Source: RYN-230 sp963760405 (GTDB lineage: Bacteria > Actinomycetota > Actinomycetes > Streptosporangiales > Streptosporangiaceae). Taken from it: DNA of 64,000 bases. Shown here one piece after another: positions 52,867-61,564 of this stretch; position 1 is the stretch's first letter; each line of letters starts with the position of its first letter. Both the position numbers and the translations under genes were made by a program. The stretch lies in contig CAVXCV010000004.1 of assembly GCA_963760405.1 (NCBI GenBank), positions 248,001 through 312,000 of the forward strand, read 5' to 3'. Below the pieces are notes generated by a model. That model searched no databases. It was not told the origin of the DNA and saw nothing but the letters and a program-made list of their open reading frames with translations.

Positions 52867-55172
52867 GCCTGGCTGCGCATTCTGGTCAGCTCGATGTTCG
52901 CGCGTACCCGGGCCAGCAGTTCCTGCGGGGCGAACGGCTTGACCAGGTAGTCATCCGCGCCTGCGTTCAGGCCCTCGACCGCGGCTTCCTGGCCGGCCCG
53001 GGCGGACAGCAGCAGCACCGGCACGGCGGCGGTCCGCGGGTCGGCGCGCAGCGCCTGGGCCAGCCCCAGGCCGTCGATGCCGGGCATCATCACATCGCTG
53101 ACGATCAGGTCCGGCGGTGCGGCGCGGGCGGCATGCAACACGGCCTGGCCGTCCGCTACCACCGTGACCTGGTACTGGGGCTGCAGCAGCCGCCGCAGGT
53201 ACTCCCGCATGTCGGTGTTGTCGTCGGCGACCAGCACCGAGGGGGAGCGCCGCGGCCCGTCCGGCGTACTCCCGTCCGCCCGTCCGCCATCTCCCCGTCC
53301 GCCATCTCGCCGCCCGCCATCTCCCCGGCCGCCGGCCGCCTCGCTGTTGTCCGGCTGGCTGGCCAGCCCGGTGCCGCCGTCCGTGACGTCGCCGGGCAGC
53401 CAGCGCATCGCTTCTTCGACGAACGGCTCAGCGGCGGCCGGGCCGCTGGCGCCGGCCCCGGGCTGGACGATGCTGCCCGCAGGCAGGTGACCGCGGCCCA
53501 GCGGGATCGACGCGGCGAACGTCGTGCCGGCGCCTGGCCGGCTCTCCGCCGTGATGCTGCCGCCGTGCAGCCCGAGCAGCTCCTGGACCAGGGCCAGCCC
53601 GATGCCGCTGCCCTCGTTGGACCGGGCCTGGCTGGCTGCTCCCCGGTGGAACCGCTCGAACAGCCGCGGCATGTCCGCCGCGGCCACGCCAATGCCGGTG
53701 TCGGCCACCCGCAGCACCGCACGGCCGTCCGCCGCCGTCAGCGAGACCCGGACCGACCCGGCGAAGGTGTACTTCAGGGCGTTGCTGAGCAGGTTGAGCA
53801 CCACCTTCTCCCACATCTCCCGGTCCACGTAGGCGGGCTCGCCGAGCGGCTGGCAGTCCACCTCGAACGCCAGCCCGGCCCGCTGGAACGCGGCCTGGAA
53901 GGCACTGGCCAGGTCGGCGGTGCACACGGCCAGGTCGGCCGGCTCGAAGTGCGGCTGCATCCGCCCTGCTTCGATCCGGGAGAAGTCCAGCAGCGCGTTG
54001 ACCAGCTTGCCCAGCCGCAGCCCGTTCCGGTAGACGACGTCCAGGTCCTCGCTGACCGCCGGGTCCCCGTCCGCCAGCCGGGACCGCAGGTCCTGCACCG
54101 GGCCCATGATCAGGGTCAGCGGGGTGCGGAACTCGTGGCTGACGTTGGCGAAGAACGTGGTCTTGGCCCGGTCCAGCTCGGCCAGCTCCTCGGCCCGCTG
54201 CTGCTGGGCGCGGTACGCGATCGCGCCGTTGATCAGCGCGGCGGCCTGCCGGGCCAGCAGGCCCAGGAAGGTCCGGTAGGCCTCGTCCAGCCGCCGCCCG
54301 GCGCTCGCCGCCAGCACCAGCACGCCGATCGGCGGGGCCCCCGCCTCGCCCTGCAGCGGCAGCACCATCGCCTCGGCCGGCGGGTTCTCCCAGCTGCCGC
54401 GGGGCAGCTCGCCGACCCGCCCGGTCAGGCCGGTGACGGTCACTGGGTCCACCCGGGCCAGCACCTGACCAACCGGCCACCGCTCTGGCTTCGCGGCCGT
54501 CCCGGCGTTCTGGGTTACCCGGGCCAGCGTGGGCTCACCGGTGCCGTCGTGGCGCAGGTAAACGGCGAAGTACGGGACGTCGGCCTGGGCCCGGCCCAGC
54601 GACCCGGCAATCAGGTCGCACGCTTCGTCCACCGTGTGTGCCGTGCTGGACTGCGCGCCCAGGTCCTGCAGCGCCATCAGCCGCCGGGCGCCGACCACCC
54701 GCTCGGTGGTGTCTGCGACCGCGGTGAACACCCCGCGTACCATGCCCGCGTCATCATGGAGCGGGCTGTAGGAGTAGGTCCAGTACGTCTCCTCCCAGTA
54801 GCCGTGCCGGTTCATCGGCAGCAGCAAGTCCTCCGACCAGGTGGGCTGGCCGGTTTCCATGACCCCCTGCAGCATCGGCCCGATGATGTGCCAGATCTCG
54901 CCCCACACCTGCTCGCCGGGCGTGTCCAGGGCGGGGTGCTTGCTGCCCAGCAGCGGCAGGTAGTCGTCGTTGTAGATGAAGCGCAGGTCCGGGCCCCACC
55001 ATACGATCATCGGGAACCGTGAGGTCAGGCAGATCCGGCAGGCGTTCTGCAGGCTCGGCGGCCATTGCGCGGGCGGCCCCAGTGGTGATGACGCCCAGTC
55101 GTGCTGGCGCATCCGCGCGGCCATCACGCTGGGCCCCGGGAACATCGACTCGGGGCTCCCGGCACCGCTCAT
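52560..55172 (-). CDS. Hybrid sensor histidine kinase half (PAS-GAF-HisKA-HATPase-REC)
   Basis: ATG 55172 (MSGAGSPESMFPGPSVMAAR). In order: a PAS region (IVWWGPDLRFIYNDDYLPLL), a GAF domain, HisKA with phospho-His in FFANVSHEFRTPLTLIMGPV, HATPase (NLLSNALKYTFAGSVRVSLT, ADTGIGVAAADMPRLFERFH, EGSGIGLALVQELLGLHGG), a Gly/Asp/Arg repeat linker and a receiver domain (VADDNTDMREYLRRLLQ, LIVSDVMMPGIDGLGLAQAL, LNAGADDYLVKPFAPQ). At 52867 an extra base shifts the frame after ELTRMRSQ; true coding then continues as the SpoIIE half, and residues coded from 52866 down to 52560 are out of frame. A GTG at 55307 would lengthen the N-terminus. Confidence 0.82.
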   Translation of the reverse strand: MSGAGSPESMFPGPSVMAARMRQHDWASSPLGPPAQWPPSLQNACRICLTSRFPMIVWWGPDLRFIYNDDYLPLLGSKHPALDTPGEQVWGEIWHIIGPMLQGVMETGQPTWSEDLLLPMNRHGYWEETYWTYSYSPLHDDAGMVRGVFTAVADTTERVVGARRLMALQDLGAQSSTAHTVDEACDLIAGSLGRAQADVPYFAVYLRHDGTGEPTLARVTQNAGTAAKPERWPVGQVLARVDPVTVTGLTGRVGELPRGSWENPPAEAMVLPLQGEAGAPPIGVLVLAASAGRRLDEAYRTFLGLLARQAAALINGAIAYRAQQQRAEELAELDRAKTTFFANVSHEFRTPLTLIMGPVQDLRSRLADGDPAVSEDLDVVYRNGLRLGKLVNALLDFSRIEAGRMQPHFEPADLAVCTADLASAFQAAFQRAGLAFEVDCQPLGEPAYVDREMWEKVVLNLLSNALKYTFAGSVRVSLTAADGRAVLRVADTGIGVAAADMPRLFERFHRGAASQARSNEGSGIGLALVQELLGLHGGSITAESRPGAGTTFAASIPLGRGHLPAGSIVQPGAGASGPAAAEPFVEEAMRWLPGDVTDGGTGLASQPDNSEAAGGRGDGGRRDGGRGDGGRADGSTPDGPRRSPSVLVADDNTDMREYLRRLLQPQYQVTVVADGQAVLHAARAAPPDLIVSDVMMPGIDGLGLAQALRADPRTAAVPVLLLSARAGQEAAVEGLNAGADDYLVKPFAPQELLARVRANIELTRMRSQALPVAVSADRVAPGRLLHRRFRRRADRGQPGVPRDPGLRRAGCAARAAPSVVAGPGRRPGRLPARRRDVRAHAARTERQLRAAAAAPGRAPDLGRDDLRCGR
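53272..53330. repeat. 15-bp tandem repeat in the kinase linker
   Basis: About four units like CCGTCCGCCATCTCC encode a Gly-Gly-Arg-Gly-Asp repeat between the histidine kinase and receiver domains. The unit keeps the frame. Confidence 0.85.
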
Positions 55173-55359
55173 CGGCCCGACCGCCCTTCCGCCCGGCCGG
55201 CTGCGGGCGTGCTCACCGCCCCCCGCCGCGTGCGCCGGGAGGCCAGTCCGCGGCGTGTGCCGCGCCAGCCCCGATAGGATAATCTCCGGTGTCGCTGGTC
55301 GCTGCACGCACCTAGCTCACCAGCTGGCTGGTCGCTCTCCGGCAAGGCGGTGATGAACC

Positions 55360-55722
55360 GTGACATCCGTGGAACTTCCCGTGCGGTGGCAGGGGCAGCT
55401 GGCCGTCGTCACGATGCCGGACGAGATCGACATGTCCAATGGCGACGCAGTGCAGGAACGCCTGCTGTCGATCCTCGGGCAGCACCCCGCGGGCATGGTC
55501 ATCGACATGACTCCCACCGAGTTCTGCGACTCGGCTGGCCTGCGGGCCATCATGCTCACCCACCGCGCGGGCGCGGCCGAAGGCTGCGACGTGCGGCTGG
55601 TCATCCCGTCGCCGGGGGTGCTGCGGGTCTTCTCCATCATCGGCGCGGACGAGCTGACCGAGATCCACCCGCACCTGGCCAGCGCGCTCGGCGCTGCCCT
55701 GGACGGGCAGGCCGGCCGCTGA
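55360..55722 (+). CDS. STAS-domain anti-sigma factor antagonist
   Basis: 120 residues: 'QGQLAVVTMPDEIDMSNGDA', VIDMTPTEFCDSAGLRAIML with the phosphorylatable Ser in DSAGL. It is SpoIIAA/RsbV-like: unphosphorylated it frees a sigma factor by binding the anti-sigma kinase. Start GTG 55360. It is divergent from the kinase/SpoIIE gene, whose phosphatase domain is the likely partner, and its stop directly precedes the PP2C-like gene. Confidence 0.88.
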   Translation: MTSVELPVRWQGQLAVVTMPDEIDMSNGDAVQERLLSILGQHPAGMVIDMTPTEFCDSAGLRAIMLTHRAGAAEGCDVRLVIPSPGVLRVFSIIGADELTEIHPHLASALGAALDGQAGR

Positions 55723-55723
55723 G

Positions 55724-56437
55724 GTGATCGCGGCGCAGGTACGGCTGGCCACCGATGCCGGTACCCCGGGCTGGCCGAACGAAGACTTCGCCGCAGCCGC
55801 GCCCGGCGCCGTCGTGCTGCTGGACGGCTGCACCACCGTGCCGCGCGGCGCGGACACCGGCTGCCGCCACGGCGTCGCCTGGTACGCCCGCACCCTGGGC
55901 GCCGCGCTGCTCAGCGGGATCACCGCCGACCCGCCTGGCCCGCTCAGCGACGCGCTCGCCGGGGCGATCGCCGAGGTCCGCGCGTGGCACGAGCAGGCCT
56001 GTGACCTCAGCCACCCGCGCACCCCGGCCGCCACCGTCACCGCGGCCCGGGCCAGCGCGGATGCCGTCAACCTGCTCGCGCTGTCCGACTCCGTGATCAT
56101 GGCCGACTACGGGGCCGCCCGGCCGCCGCTGGTCCTCACCGACACGCACCGGGCCGCCAGCACCAGCCCGTCCGCCGCCAGCCAGGCCGCCATGGTCACC
56201 CTGCCCCGGGCGGGCTTGCGGGGTATCGCGCTGCTCAGCGACGGCGCCACCCGCATCACCGAGCAGTACGGCCTGCTCAGCTGGGACGCCCTGCTGGCCG
56301 TGGTCCGCGACCAGGGCCCGGCCGAGCTGATCCGCCACGTCCGCGCGGCCGAGGACAGCGATCCCGGCGCGACCCGCTGGCCGCGCGGCAAGGCCCGGGA
56401 CGACGCCACCGTCCTCTACTGGCCCCAGCCCGGCTGA
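55724..56437 (+). CDS. PP2C-like (PPM) protein phosphatase-related protein
   Basis: 237 residues. PPM motifs are GWPNEDFAAAAPGAVVLLDG, LALSDSVIMADYGAARPPL, IALLSDGATRITEQYGLLSW and KARDDATVLYWPQPG. The first metal Asp pair (N-E-D, L-L-D-G) and the last Asp-Asp are kept, so it may be active. It starts at GTG 55724, right after the STAS stop, so the two are coupled. Role in the same partner-switching system is inferred. Confidence 0.8.
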   Translation: MIAAQVRLATDAGTPGWPNEDFAAAAPGAVVLLDGCTTVPRGADTGCRHGVAWYARTLGAALLSGITADPPGPLSDALAGAIAEVRAWHEQACDLSHPRTPAATVTAARASADAVNLLALSDSVIMADYGAARPPLVLTDTHRAASTSPSAASQAAMVTLPRAGLRGIALLSDGATRITEQYGLLSWDALLAVVRDQGPAELIRHVRAAEDSDPGATRWPRGKARDDATVLYWPQPG

Positions 56438-56755
56438 CCGGCCAGCATCCCGGCCGGCCCACGGCATCAGCGATGTTCAGCGGGGCCGGCCCGGAAGGCC
56501 ATCCGGCCGCCGGTCCTGGACCAGGGCAAGCCCGGGTTCCGCCAGGCCGGAACCGTTGCAGAAAGACATGATCTGGGCGAGCGGCCGCACGGCTCCGGCA
56601 TGCATGCCTCCTGGGTGCTGCCGGCCTGATTTTGCAGCCAAGGGGTAGTCCTCGGGTGGCCCGGAATTCTTCGGGAAAGCTGAATGTCCGCTGTGAAGCA
56701 ACTGATGTATGGGGCCTACTTGCGTTATCTGGCTCGGCCAGGGTAATCAGCGCAT
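56438..56755. other. Intergenic stretch without a clear gene
   Basis: These 318 bp follow the PP2C-like gene. A minus-strand frame (56477-56701) exists but has no family resemblance, ribosome site or clear codon preference. I see no promoter pair that can be defended. Confidence 0.4.
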
Positions 56756-57954
56756 GTGGAGTATGTGCTCGCGGTGGTGGCCGCTGCCCTGCTCGGGGCC
56801 GGCCTCGTCCTGCAGCAGGACGCGGCGCAGCATGCTCCGAAAGAGCACTTCCTGCGCGTCCGGCTGCTGGCTGACCTGATGCGCAGGCCGCGCTGGCTGG
56901 CCGGCATCGCGACCATGGTCGCTGGTCAGCTGCTCTGGGCCTGGGTCATCGGGCATCTCGAACTGTCCCTGGCCGAGCCGCTGCTGACCACGAGCCTGCT
57001 GTTCGCGCTGCTGCTGGCCGGGCCCCTGTCCGGCCAGCGGGTGCACCGGACCGAAGTGGCCGGCGCGCTGGTCCTGATCGGCGGGGTCACCGCGATGTCG
57101 GTGGCCCGCGAGGTCCGGGGCCCGTCGGTGTACGTGGGATCGCCCGCCTACTGGCCGTTCGCCGCGGCCGCGGTGGTGATCCTGGCCTTTGCCTGCGCCG
57201 CGTTCGGGCGGCGGCGCTCCGCTGGCCTGCGCGCCATCATGACCGGGATCAGCGCGGGCCTGGTCTTCGGCATCGCGGACGCGATCACCCGGCGCACCGT
57301 CCAGCTGCTGGACACCGGGCACTTCTCGGTGTTGCTGACCAGCTGGCCTGGGTACACCCTGATCGCGGTCAGCCTGGTCGGGATCTTCCTGATGCAGAGC
57401 GCGTTCAACGCTGCCCCGCTGCACATCTCGCTGCCCGGCATCACCGCGGCCGAACCGGTCACCGGGATCGTGCTCGGTATCGTCATCTTCCGGGACAGCG
57501 CGGATATATCTCCGGGCACGCTGGCGCTGGAGGCGGGGGGATGCGCCGCGCTGATCATCGGCGTGATCATGGTGGCCCGCGCGCCAGCCCTGGCCCAGCT
57601 GCGGAAGCTGCATCCGCCGCACGGTGACAGTGGGCCGCCCGCCGCGGGGGCCGCCCTGGGCGAGGGGCTACTGCACCGGGCCGAGGAGTTCCTGGAGCCC
57701 AGCGCGGAGTTCACCGACCCCAGCATGGGACTCGTCGAGGCCAGTGAGGAAGGGCCGGGATCCGGGCCGGCGCGCCCTCCGCAGCGGCCCACGACGGGTT
57801 CGCGATTCCGGTCACCGAGTTCCCGGCCGTGGGCCTACCCGTCACCGACCTGCCGGTCGCTGACCTCCCGGCCGCCGGGCCGCTGGCCAGGCCGGTCACC
57901 GGGCCCGTCCATGGGTCGGCCGCCCGGCCGCCGGCGGACCGCCCGCTGCCGTAG
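56756..57954 (+). CDS. DMT-family permease (frame shifted in its C-terminal tail)
   Basis: Starts at GTG 56756 and has about ten membrane segments (VLAVVAAALLGAGLVLQQDA, GIATMVAGQLLWAWVIGHLE, LLTTSLLFALLLAGPLSGQR, VSLVGIFLMQSAFNAAPLHI, GITAAEPVTGIVLGIVIF, LIIGVIMVARAPALAQLRKL), like the protein at 39862. The hydrophilic tail changes frame near 57770: the plausible end reads 'PVTEFPAVGLPVTDLPVADL' and stops at TAG 57954. Unshifted, the frame runs through Arg/Pro-rich nonsense into the next gene, giving a 769-residue fusion. Substrate unknown. Confidence 0.75.
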
Positions 57955-58021
57955 CGGCCAGAGGGTGCGGCCAGCCGGGCCAGCAGGCGGCCAGCGCCGC
58001 CGCGGGGATAACCTCAGCCGG

Positions 58022-59065
58022 ATGCCAGCCGGATCGCAGCCTGACCCCAGCTTTGCCGTGCAGGACGACGAGCAGTATCAGTCGGCCGCCGTCGCTGGCG
58101 ACCAGTACCTCCGGGTGGCCGACGGCACCGCGGGCGGCCTGCTGGCCTGTCATGCGTCGGGTCCACTGACGGCTGCCCCCGGCGGCAGCAGGCGGCTGAT
58201 CGTGGTGCTGCACGGTGCGCTCCGGGACTCCGCCCGCTACCTCGGGCACGCTGTGGCCGCGGCCCGCCTGGCCGAGCCGGGGGTGGCCGCGCCGGGGGCG
58301 GCGGCCCCGCTGATTGTCGCGCCCCAGTTCCTGGCGGACGTGGACCAGCCGGCCCGGTCCGGGCTCCCGGACGACACGCTGTACTGGGACGTCGAAGGCT
58401 GGAAAGGCGGCCTGCCCGCGCTCGGGCCCGCGCCGGTCAGCTCGTTCGCCGCACTGGACAGCCTGCTGCTCCAGTTGACCGGGGTGGGCGGGCCGGGCGG
58501 CCCGGCGGGCGGGCCAGCGGCGGGCGGGGTGGCGGGCCCGGGCCGGCTCGCCGTGGTCATCGTCGGCAACTCAGCGGGCGGCCAGTTCGTCAACCGGTAC
58601 GCCGCTGTCGGCCGGGCGCCGGAGGCGCTCGCGGCCGGGGGTGTCCCGGTGCGGTTCGTGATCGCGAACCCCTCGACCTACCTGTACTTCGATCAGTGGC
58701 GGCCGGTCCCGGTACCGGGCGGCGCCGGGCTCAACCGCTGGCGCTACGGGTTCGACGCCGCGCCCGGCTACGTGCGCCTCAGCCCGCGGCAGAGCCTGCA
58801 CCGGTATCTCGCCCGGGACGTCACGATCGTGCTCGGCGCCGAGGACAACGACTGCGGCGCGCTGCTGCTCGAAGTGAACCCGGCCGCGCTGGCCCAGGGC
58901 GCGCACCGGCTGGACCGCGGCCTCAGGTACCACGCGCGCGTCCACGAGCTGGCCCGGCTGGCCGGCCTGGCCCCGCGGCACCGGCTGATCCAGCTGGCCG
59001 GCGTCGGCCATGCCGCCCGGGATGTGCTGACCTCCGCGCCGGTCCGTGCACTGCTGTTCGGGTGA
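58022..59065 (+). CDS. Alpha/beta hydrolase-fold protein
   Basis: 347 residues from ATG 58022 (MPAGSQPDPSFAVQDDEQYQ). 'RRLIVVLHGALRDSARYLGH' holds the HG oxyanion motif, LAVVIVGNSAGGQFVNRYAA the nucleophile Ser in GNSAG, VTIVLGAEDNDCGALLLEVN the acid, and IQLAGVGHAARDVLT the His. It resembles PHB-depolymerase/esterase-like proteins of unknown substrate; no signal peptide is seen. Because of the upstream frameshift its frame is joined to the permease, but its own start is preferred. Confidence 0.75.
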   Translation: MPAGSQPDPSFAVQDDEQYQSAAVAGDQYLRVADGTAGGLLACHASGPLTAAPGGSRRLIVVLHGALRDSARYLGHAVAAARLAEPGVAAPGAAAPLIVAPQFLADVDQPARSGLPDDTLYWDVEGWKGGLPALGPAPVSSFAALDSLLLQLTGVGGPGGPAGGPAAGGVAGPGRLAVVIVGNSAGGQFVNRYAAVGRAPEALAAGGVPVRFVIANPSTYLYFDQWRPVPVPGGAGLNRWRYGFDAAPGYVRLSPRQSLHRYLARDVTIVLGAEDNDCGALLLEVNPAALAQGAHRLDRGLRYHARVHELARLAGLAPRHRLIQLAGVGHAARDVLTSAPVRALLFG

Positions 59066-59132
59066 CCCAGGTCAGCTGGGACTGGCAGGAAATCCAGGAG
59101 ACGGCTCAGCGATCACGGGCCATCATGACGGG

Positions 59133-59951
59133 ATGGCCGCTGCGCAGTTGTTCCACGTTGACGCGTTCGCCACCGAGCCGTTCGCCGGGAATCCCGCGGC
59201 CGTGCTGGTGCTGGAGCACGAGCCCAAGGATGACTTCTGTGCCCGGGCCGGAACCGAGCTCAACCAGCCGGCCACCGCGGTGGTGTGGCCGGCGGGCGAG
59301 CCGGACCGGTTCGGCCTGCGCTGGTTCACCGCCACCCGCGAGCTGGCCCTGTGCGGCCACGGCACCCTGGCCGCGGCCCGGGTGCTGCTGGACAGTGGGC
59401 ATGGCCGCGGCGGGCGGCTGCGCTTCGACACCCAGTCCGGCCGGCTGGAGGCCGAGGGTGATGGGGACTGGGTGCGGCTGCGGTTCCCCGGCCTGCGGCC
59501 CGCCCCGGTGGCTGATGCGGCGCTGAGCGCGGCCGTGCGCCGCCTGCTGGGCATGCCAGTCACCGAGGTGCTGCGCAGCGAGCTGGACCTGCTGGCAGTG
59601 CTCGGCTCGCCCGCCGCGGTCCGCGGCGCCCAGCCCGACCTGGACGCCCTGCGGCAGCTGCCGGTCCGTGGCCTGATTATCACCGCGGCCGGCCCGGATA
59701 CCGGCGGGGCCGATTTCGTGTCCCGGTTCTTCTGCCCGGCGGTCGGCATCGACGAGGACGCGGTGACCGGCTCCGCGCACTGCGCCCTGGCGCCCTACTG
59801 GATCAGGCGGCTCGGCCGGCAGCCGCTGCTGGCCCATCAGGTGTCCGCCCGCGGCGGGGTGCTGCGAGTGGCCGACGAGGGGGACCGGGTGCTGCTGGCC
59901 GGCCCGGCCATCGTGCTGTCCGAAGGCACCTGGCGGCTGCCCGTCCCGTAG
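59133..59951 (+). CDS. PhzF-family epimerase/isomerase-like protein
   Basis: 272 residues with both diaminopimelate-epimerase-like halves: FHVDAFATEPFAGNPAAVLV, 'GLRWFTATRELALCGHGTLA' and FFCPAVGIDEDAVTGSAHCA. In PhzF the catalytic Glu lies in an N-x-S-E-T-A motif; here the sequence is ELNQPATAVVW, with Ala at the expected Glu place, so catalysis may be altered or lost. Start ATG 59133 is chosen by homology; no good ribosome site is seen. Confidence 0.85.
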   Translation: MAAAQLFHVDAFATEPFAGNPAAVLVLEHEPKDDFCARAGTELNQPATAVVWPAGEPDRFGLRWFTATRELALCGHGTLAAARVLLDSGHGRGGRLRFDTQSGRLEAEGDGDWVRLRFPGLRPAPVADAALSAAVRRLLGMPVTEVLRSELDLLAVLGSPAAVRGAQPDLDALRQLPVRGLIITAAGPDTGGADFVSRFFCPAVGIDEDAVTGSAHCALAPYWIRRLGRQPLLAHQVSARGGVLRVADEGDRVLLAGPAIVLSEGTWRLPVP

Positions 59952-60011
59952 CGGCCCGCGTTCTCATGATCACCTCGTCCGGATTACGGTCATCCCTTCC
60001 ATGAACACTCC

Positions 60012-60033
60012 TTCATGAACTATTGTTCATGAA
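60012..60033. promoter_or_regulatory. Operator palindrome of the TetR-controlled ABC operon
   Basis: TTCATGAAC and GTTCATGAA, perfect 9-bp arms around TATT, 25 bp before the ATPase start. Extra half-sites (ATGAAC at 60001, GTTCA at 60039) flank it. The third gene of the operon is a TetR gene, the probable binder. Confidence 0.7.
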
Positions 60034-60057
60034 ACATCGTTCACGGAAGGGAGTGTC

Positions 60058-60762
60058 ATGGTCGCGGTTGAGGTCAACGGCTTGACGAAGGACTTTGGCC
60101 GGGTGGCCGCCGTGCGCGGACTGTCGTTCTCCGCACCAGCCGGGCAGGTCACCGGCTTCCTCGGGCCCAATGGGTCAGGCAAGACGACCACGCTGCGGAT
60201 GATGCTCGGCCTGGTTCAGCCGACCGCGGGGGAGGCGCTGATCGGCGGCGTGCCGTATCAGCGGCTAGACCATCCGCGCCGTCGGGTCGGTGCGCTGCTC
60301 GAGGCGACCGGCTTTCATCCGGGCCGCCGCGCCCGGGACCACCTGCGGGTGCTCGCCGCGGCGGACGGCATCCCGGACCGCCGGGTGGAGGAGGTGCTCG
60401 GCCAGGTGGACCTGTCCGCCGCCGCGGGCCGCCGCGTCCGCGGCTTCTCGCTGGGCATGCGGCAGCGGCTCGGCGTGGCCGCCGCGCTCCTCGGCGACCC
60501 GGACGTGCTCCTGCTCGACGAGCCCGCGAACGGCCTCGACCCGGCCGGTATCGCCTGGCTGCGCGGCCTGCTGCGGCGCCTGGCCGCCGAAGGCCGCACG
60601 ATCATCGTGGCCAGCCACGTGCTCAGCGAGATCGCCCAGACCGCCGACCACGTGGTGATCGTCAGCGCCGGCCAGCTCCGGTTCGCCGGGGCGCTGCGCG
60701 AGATCGGCGCCACGAATCAGGCCCTCGAGTCGGCGTTCCTGAACCTGACCACCGCCCGATGA
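60058..60762 (+). CDS. ABC transporter ATP-binding protein
   Basis: 234 residues: Walker A GPNGSGKTTTLRMMLGL, signature FSLGMRQRLG, Walker B 'PDVLLLDEPANGLDPAGIAW', H-loop IIVASHVLSEIAQTADHVVI. It is of the DrrA/BcrA type. GGAAGGGAG precedes the ATG. First gene of a three-gene operon with the permease (62 bp later) and a TetR gene. Confidence 0.93.
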   Translation: MVAVEVNGLTKDFGRVAAVRGLSFSAPAGQVTGFLGPNGSGKTTTLRMMLGLVQPTAGEALIGGVPYQRLDHPRRRVGALLEATGFHPGRRARDHLRVLAAADGIPDRRVEEVLGQVDLSAAAGRRVRGFSLGMRQRLGVAAALLGDPDVLLLDEPANGLDPAGIAWLRGLLRRLAAEGRTIIVASHVLSEIAQTADHVVIVSAGQLRFAGALREIGATNQALESAFLNLTTAR

Positions 60763-60798
60763 GCACCCGCCCGATGAGCACCCGCCGATGAGCACCCG
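60758..60798 (+). repeat. Three near-tandem copies of GATGAGCACCCG
   Basis: Copies start at 60758, 60773 and 60787. The first holds the ATPase stop codon; each holds an ATG, the last in frame with the permease. Confidence 0.85.
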
Positions 60799-60823
60799 TC
60801 CGCGACCGGCTGGAGGCAGGCAC

Positions 60824-61564
60824 ATGCCGTTGATCCGCAGTGAGTTCCGCAAGCTGGGCACGGTCCGCGGCCCATGGCTGCTGCTGGCCGCCGGGCCGCT
60901 GGTGGTCGTGGCCGGCGTCACCGGGCTGGTCCAGTCCGGGGGGAACGTGCACGACCCGGCGGTACAGAGCAAGGCGCTGGCGCATGTCGGCCTCGCCGCC
61001 ATCTTCACCCTCCTGTTCGGCATCCTCGCCGTGGCCGGGGAGTACCGGCACGGCACGATCACCGACACCTACCTGAGCTTTCCGCGGCGGCGCCAGGTCG
61101 TCCTGGCCAAGCTGGCCGTCTACGGAGCCGTCGGCGGCGCGGCCGGGCTGGTCTCCGGCGCGGTGGCGGTGGCGGTGACCGCAGCCTGGTGGGCCGCTAA
61201 GGGCGGGACCTTCACCCTGTCCGGCGCGGGTACCTGGCCGGCCCTGGGCGGCGGGGTCGCCGCCAACGTCGCGTTCGCCACGATCGGGGTCGGCCTGGGC
61301 GCGCTGGTCCGCAACCTCGTCGCGGCCGTGGCGGCCGCGCTGGCCTGGATCGCCCTGGTCGAGGGCATCGCCGGGCAGCTCGTCGGCACAGGGCTGGCCC
61401 GCTGGCTGCCGTTCTACGCCAGCGAGGCGCTGGACCGGGCGGCCCTCACCTCGTCGCCCGCCCGGTTGCTGCCCCAGTGGGGGGGCGGGCTCGTGCTGGC
61501 CGGCTACGCGGCCCTCTTCGCCACCGTCGCCGTGATCACTACACTCAGACGCGATGTCACCTAG
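60824..61564 (+). CDS. ABC-2-type transporter permease
   Basis: 246 residues: PLIRSEFRKLGTVRGPWLLL then six hydrophobic segments (AAGPLVVVAGVTGLVQSGG, HVGLAAIFTLLFGILAVAGE, AVYGAVGGAAGLVSGAVAVA, AAAWIALVEGIAGQLVG-like, 'LAGYAALFATVAVITTLR'). EYRHGTITDTYLSFPRRRQV is typical of ABC-2 exporters. ATG 60824 has GGAGG ahead. It overlaps the TetR gene by 11 bp. Confidence 0.87.
   Translation: MPLIRSEFRKLGTVRGPWLLLAAGPLVVVAGVTGLVQSGGNVHDPAVQSKALAHVGLAAIFTLLFGILAVAGEYRHGTITDTYLSFPRRRQVVLAKLAVYGAVGGAAGLVSGAVAVAVTAAWWAAKGGTFTLSGAGTWPALGGGVAANVAFATIGVGLGALVRNLVAAVAAALAWIALVEGIAGQLVGTGLARWLPFYASEALDRAALTSSPARLLPQWGGGLVLAGYAALFATVAVITTLRRDVT

Noticed and set aside
52782..55022. 746-codon open frame antisense to the hybrid kinase, and similar long antisense frames (2194-3459, 20604-22523, 22674-23858, 50882-52807)
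   Set aside because: They mirror genuine genes with strong family motifs; in DNA this GC-rich, antisense frames stay open by chance. Their products are Arg/Gly/His-rich without recognisable domains.
56477..56701. Minus-strand 74-codon gene
   Set aside because: No ribosome site, no family resemblance and unremarkable composition.
56756..59065. A true 769-residue permease-hydrolase fusion protein
   Set aside because: The joining segment is Arg/Pro/Ser-rich out-of-frame-like sequence, while another frame gives a regular tail with a stop at 57954, and the hydrolase has its own ATG.
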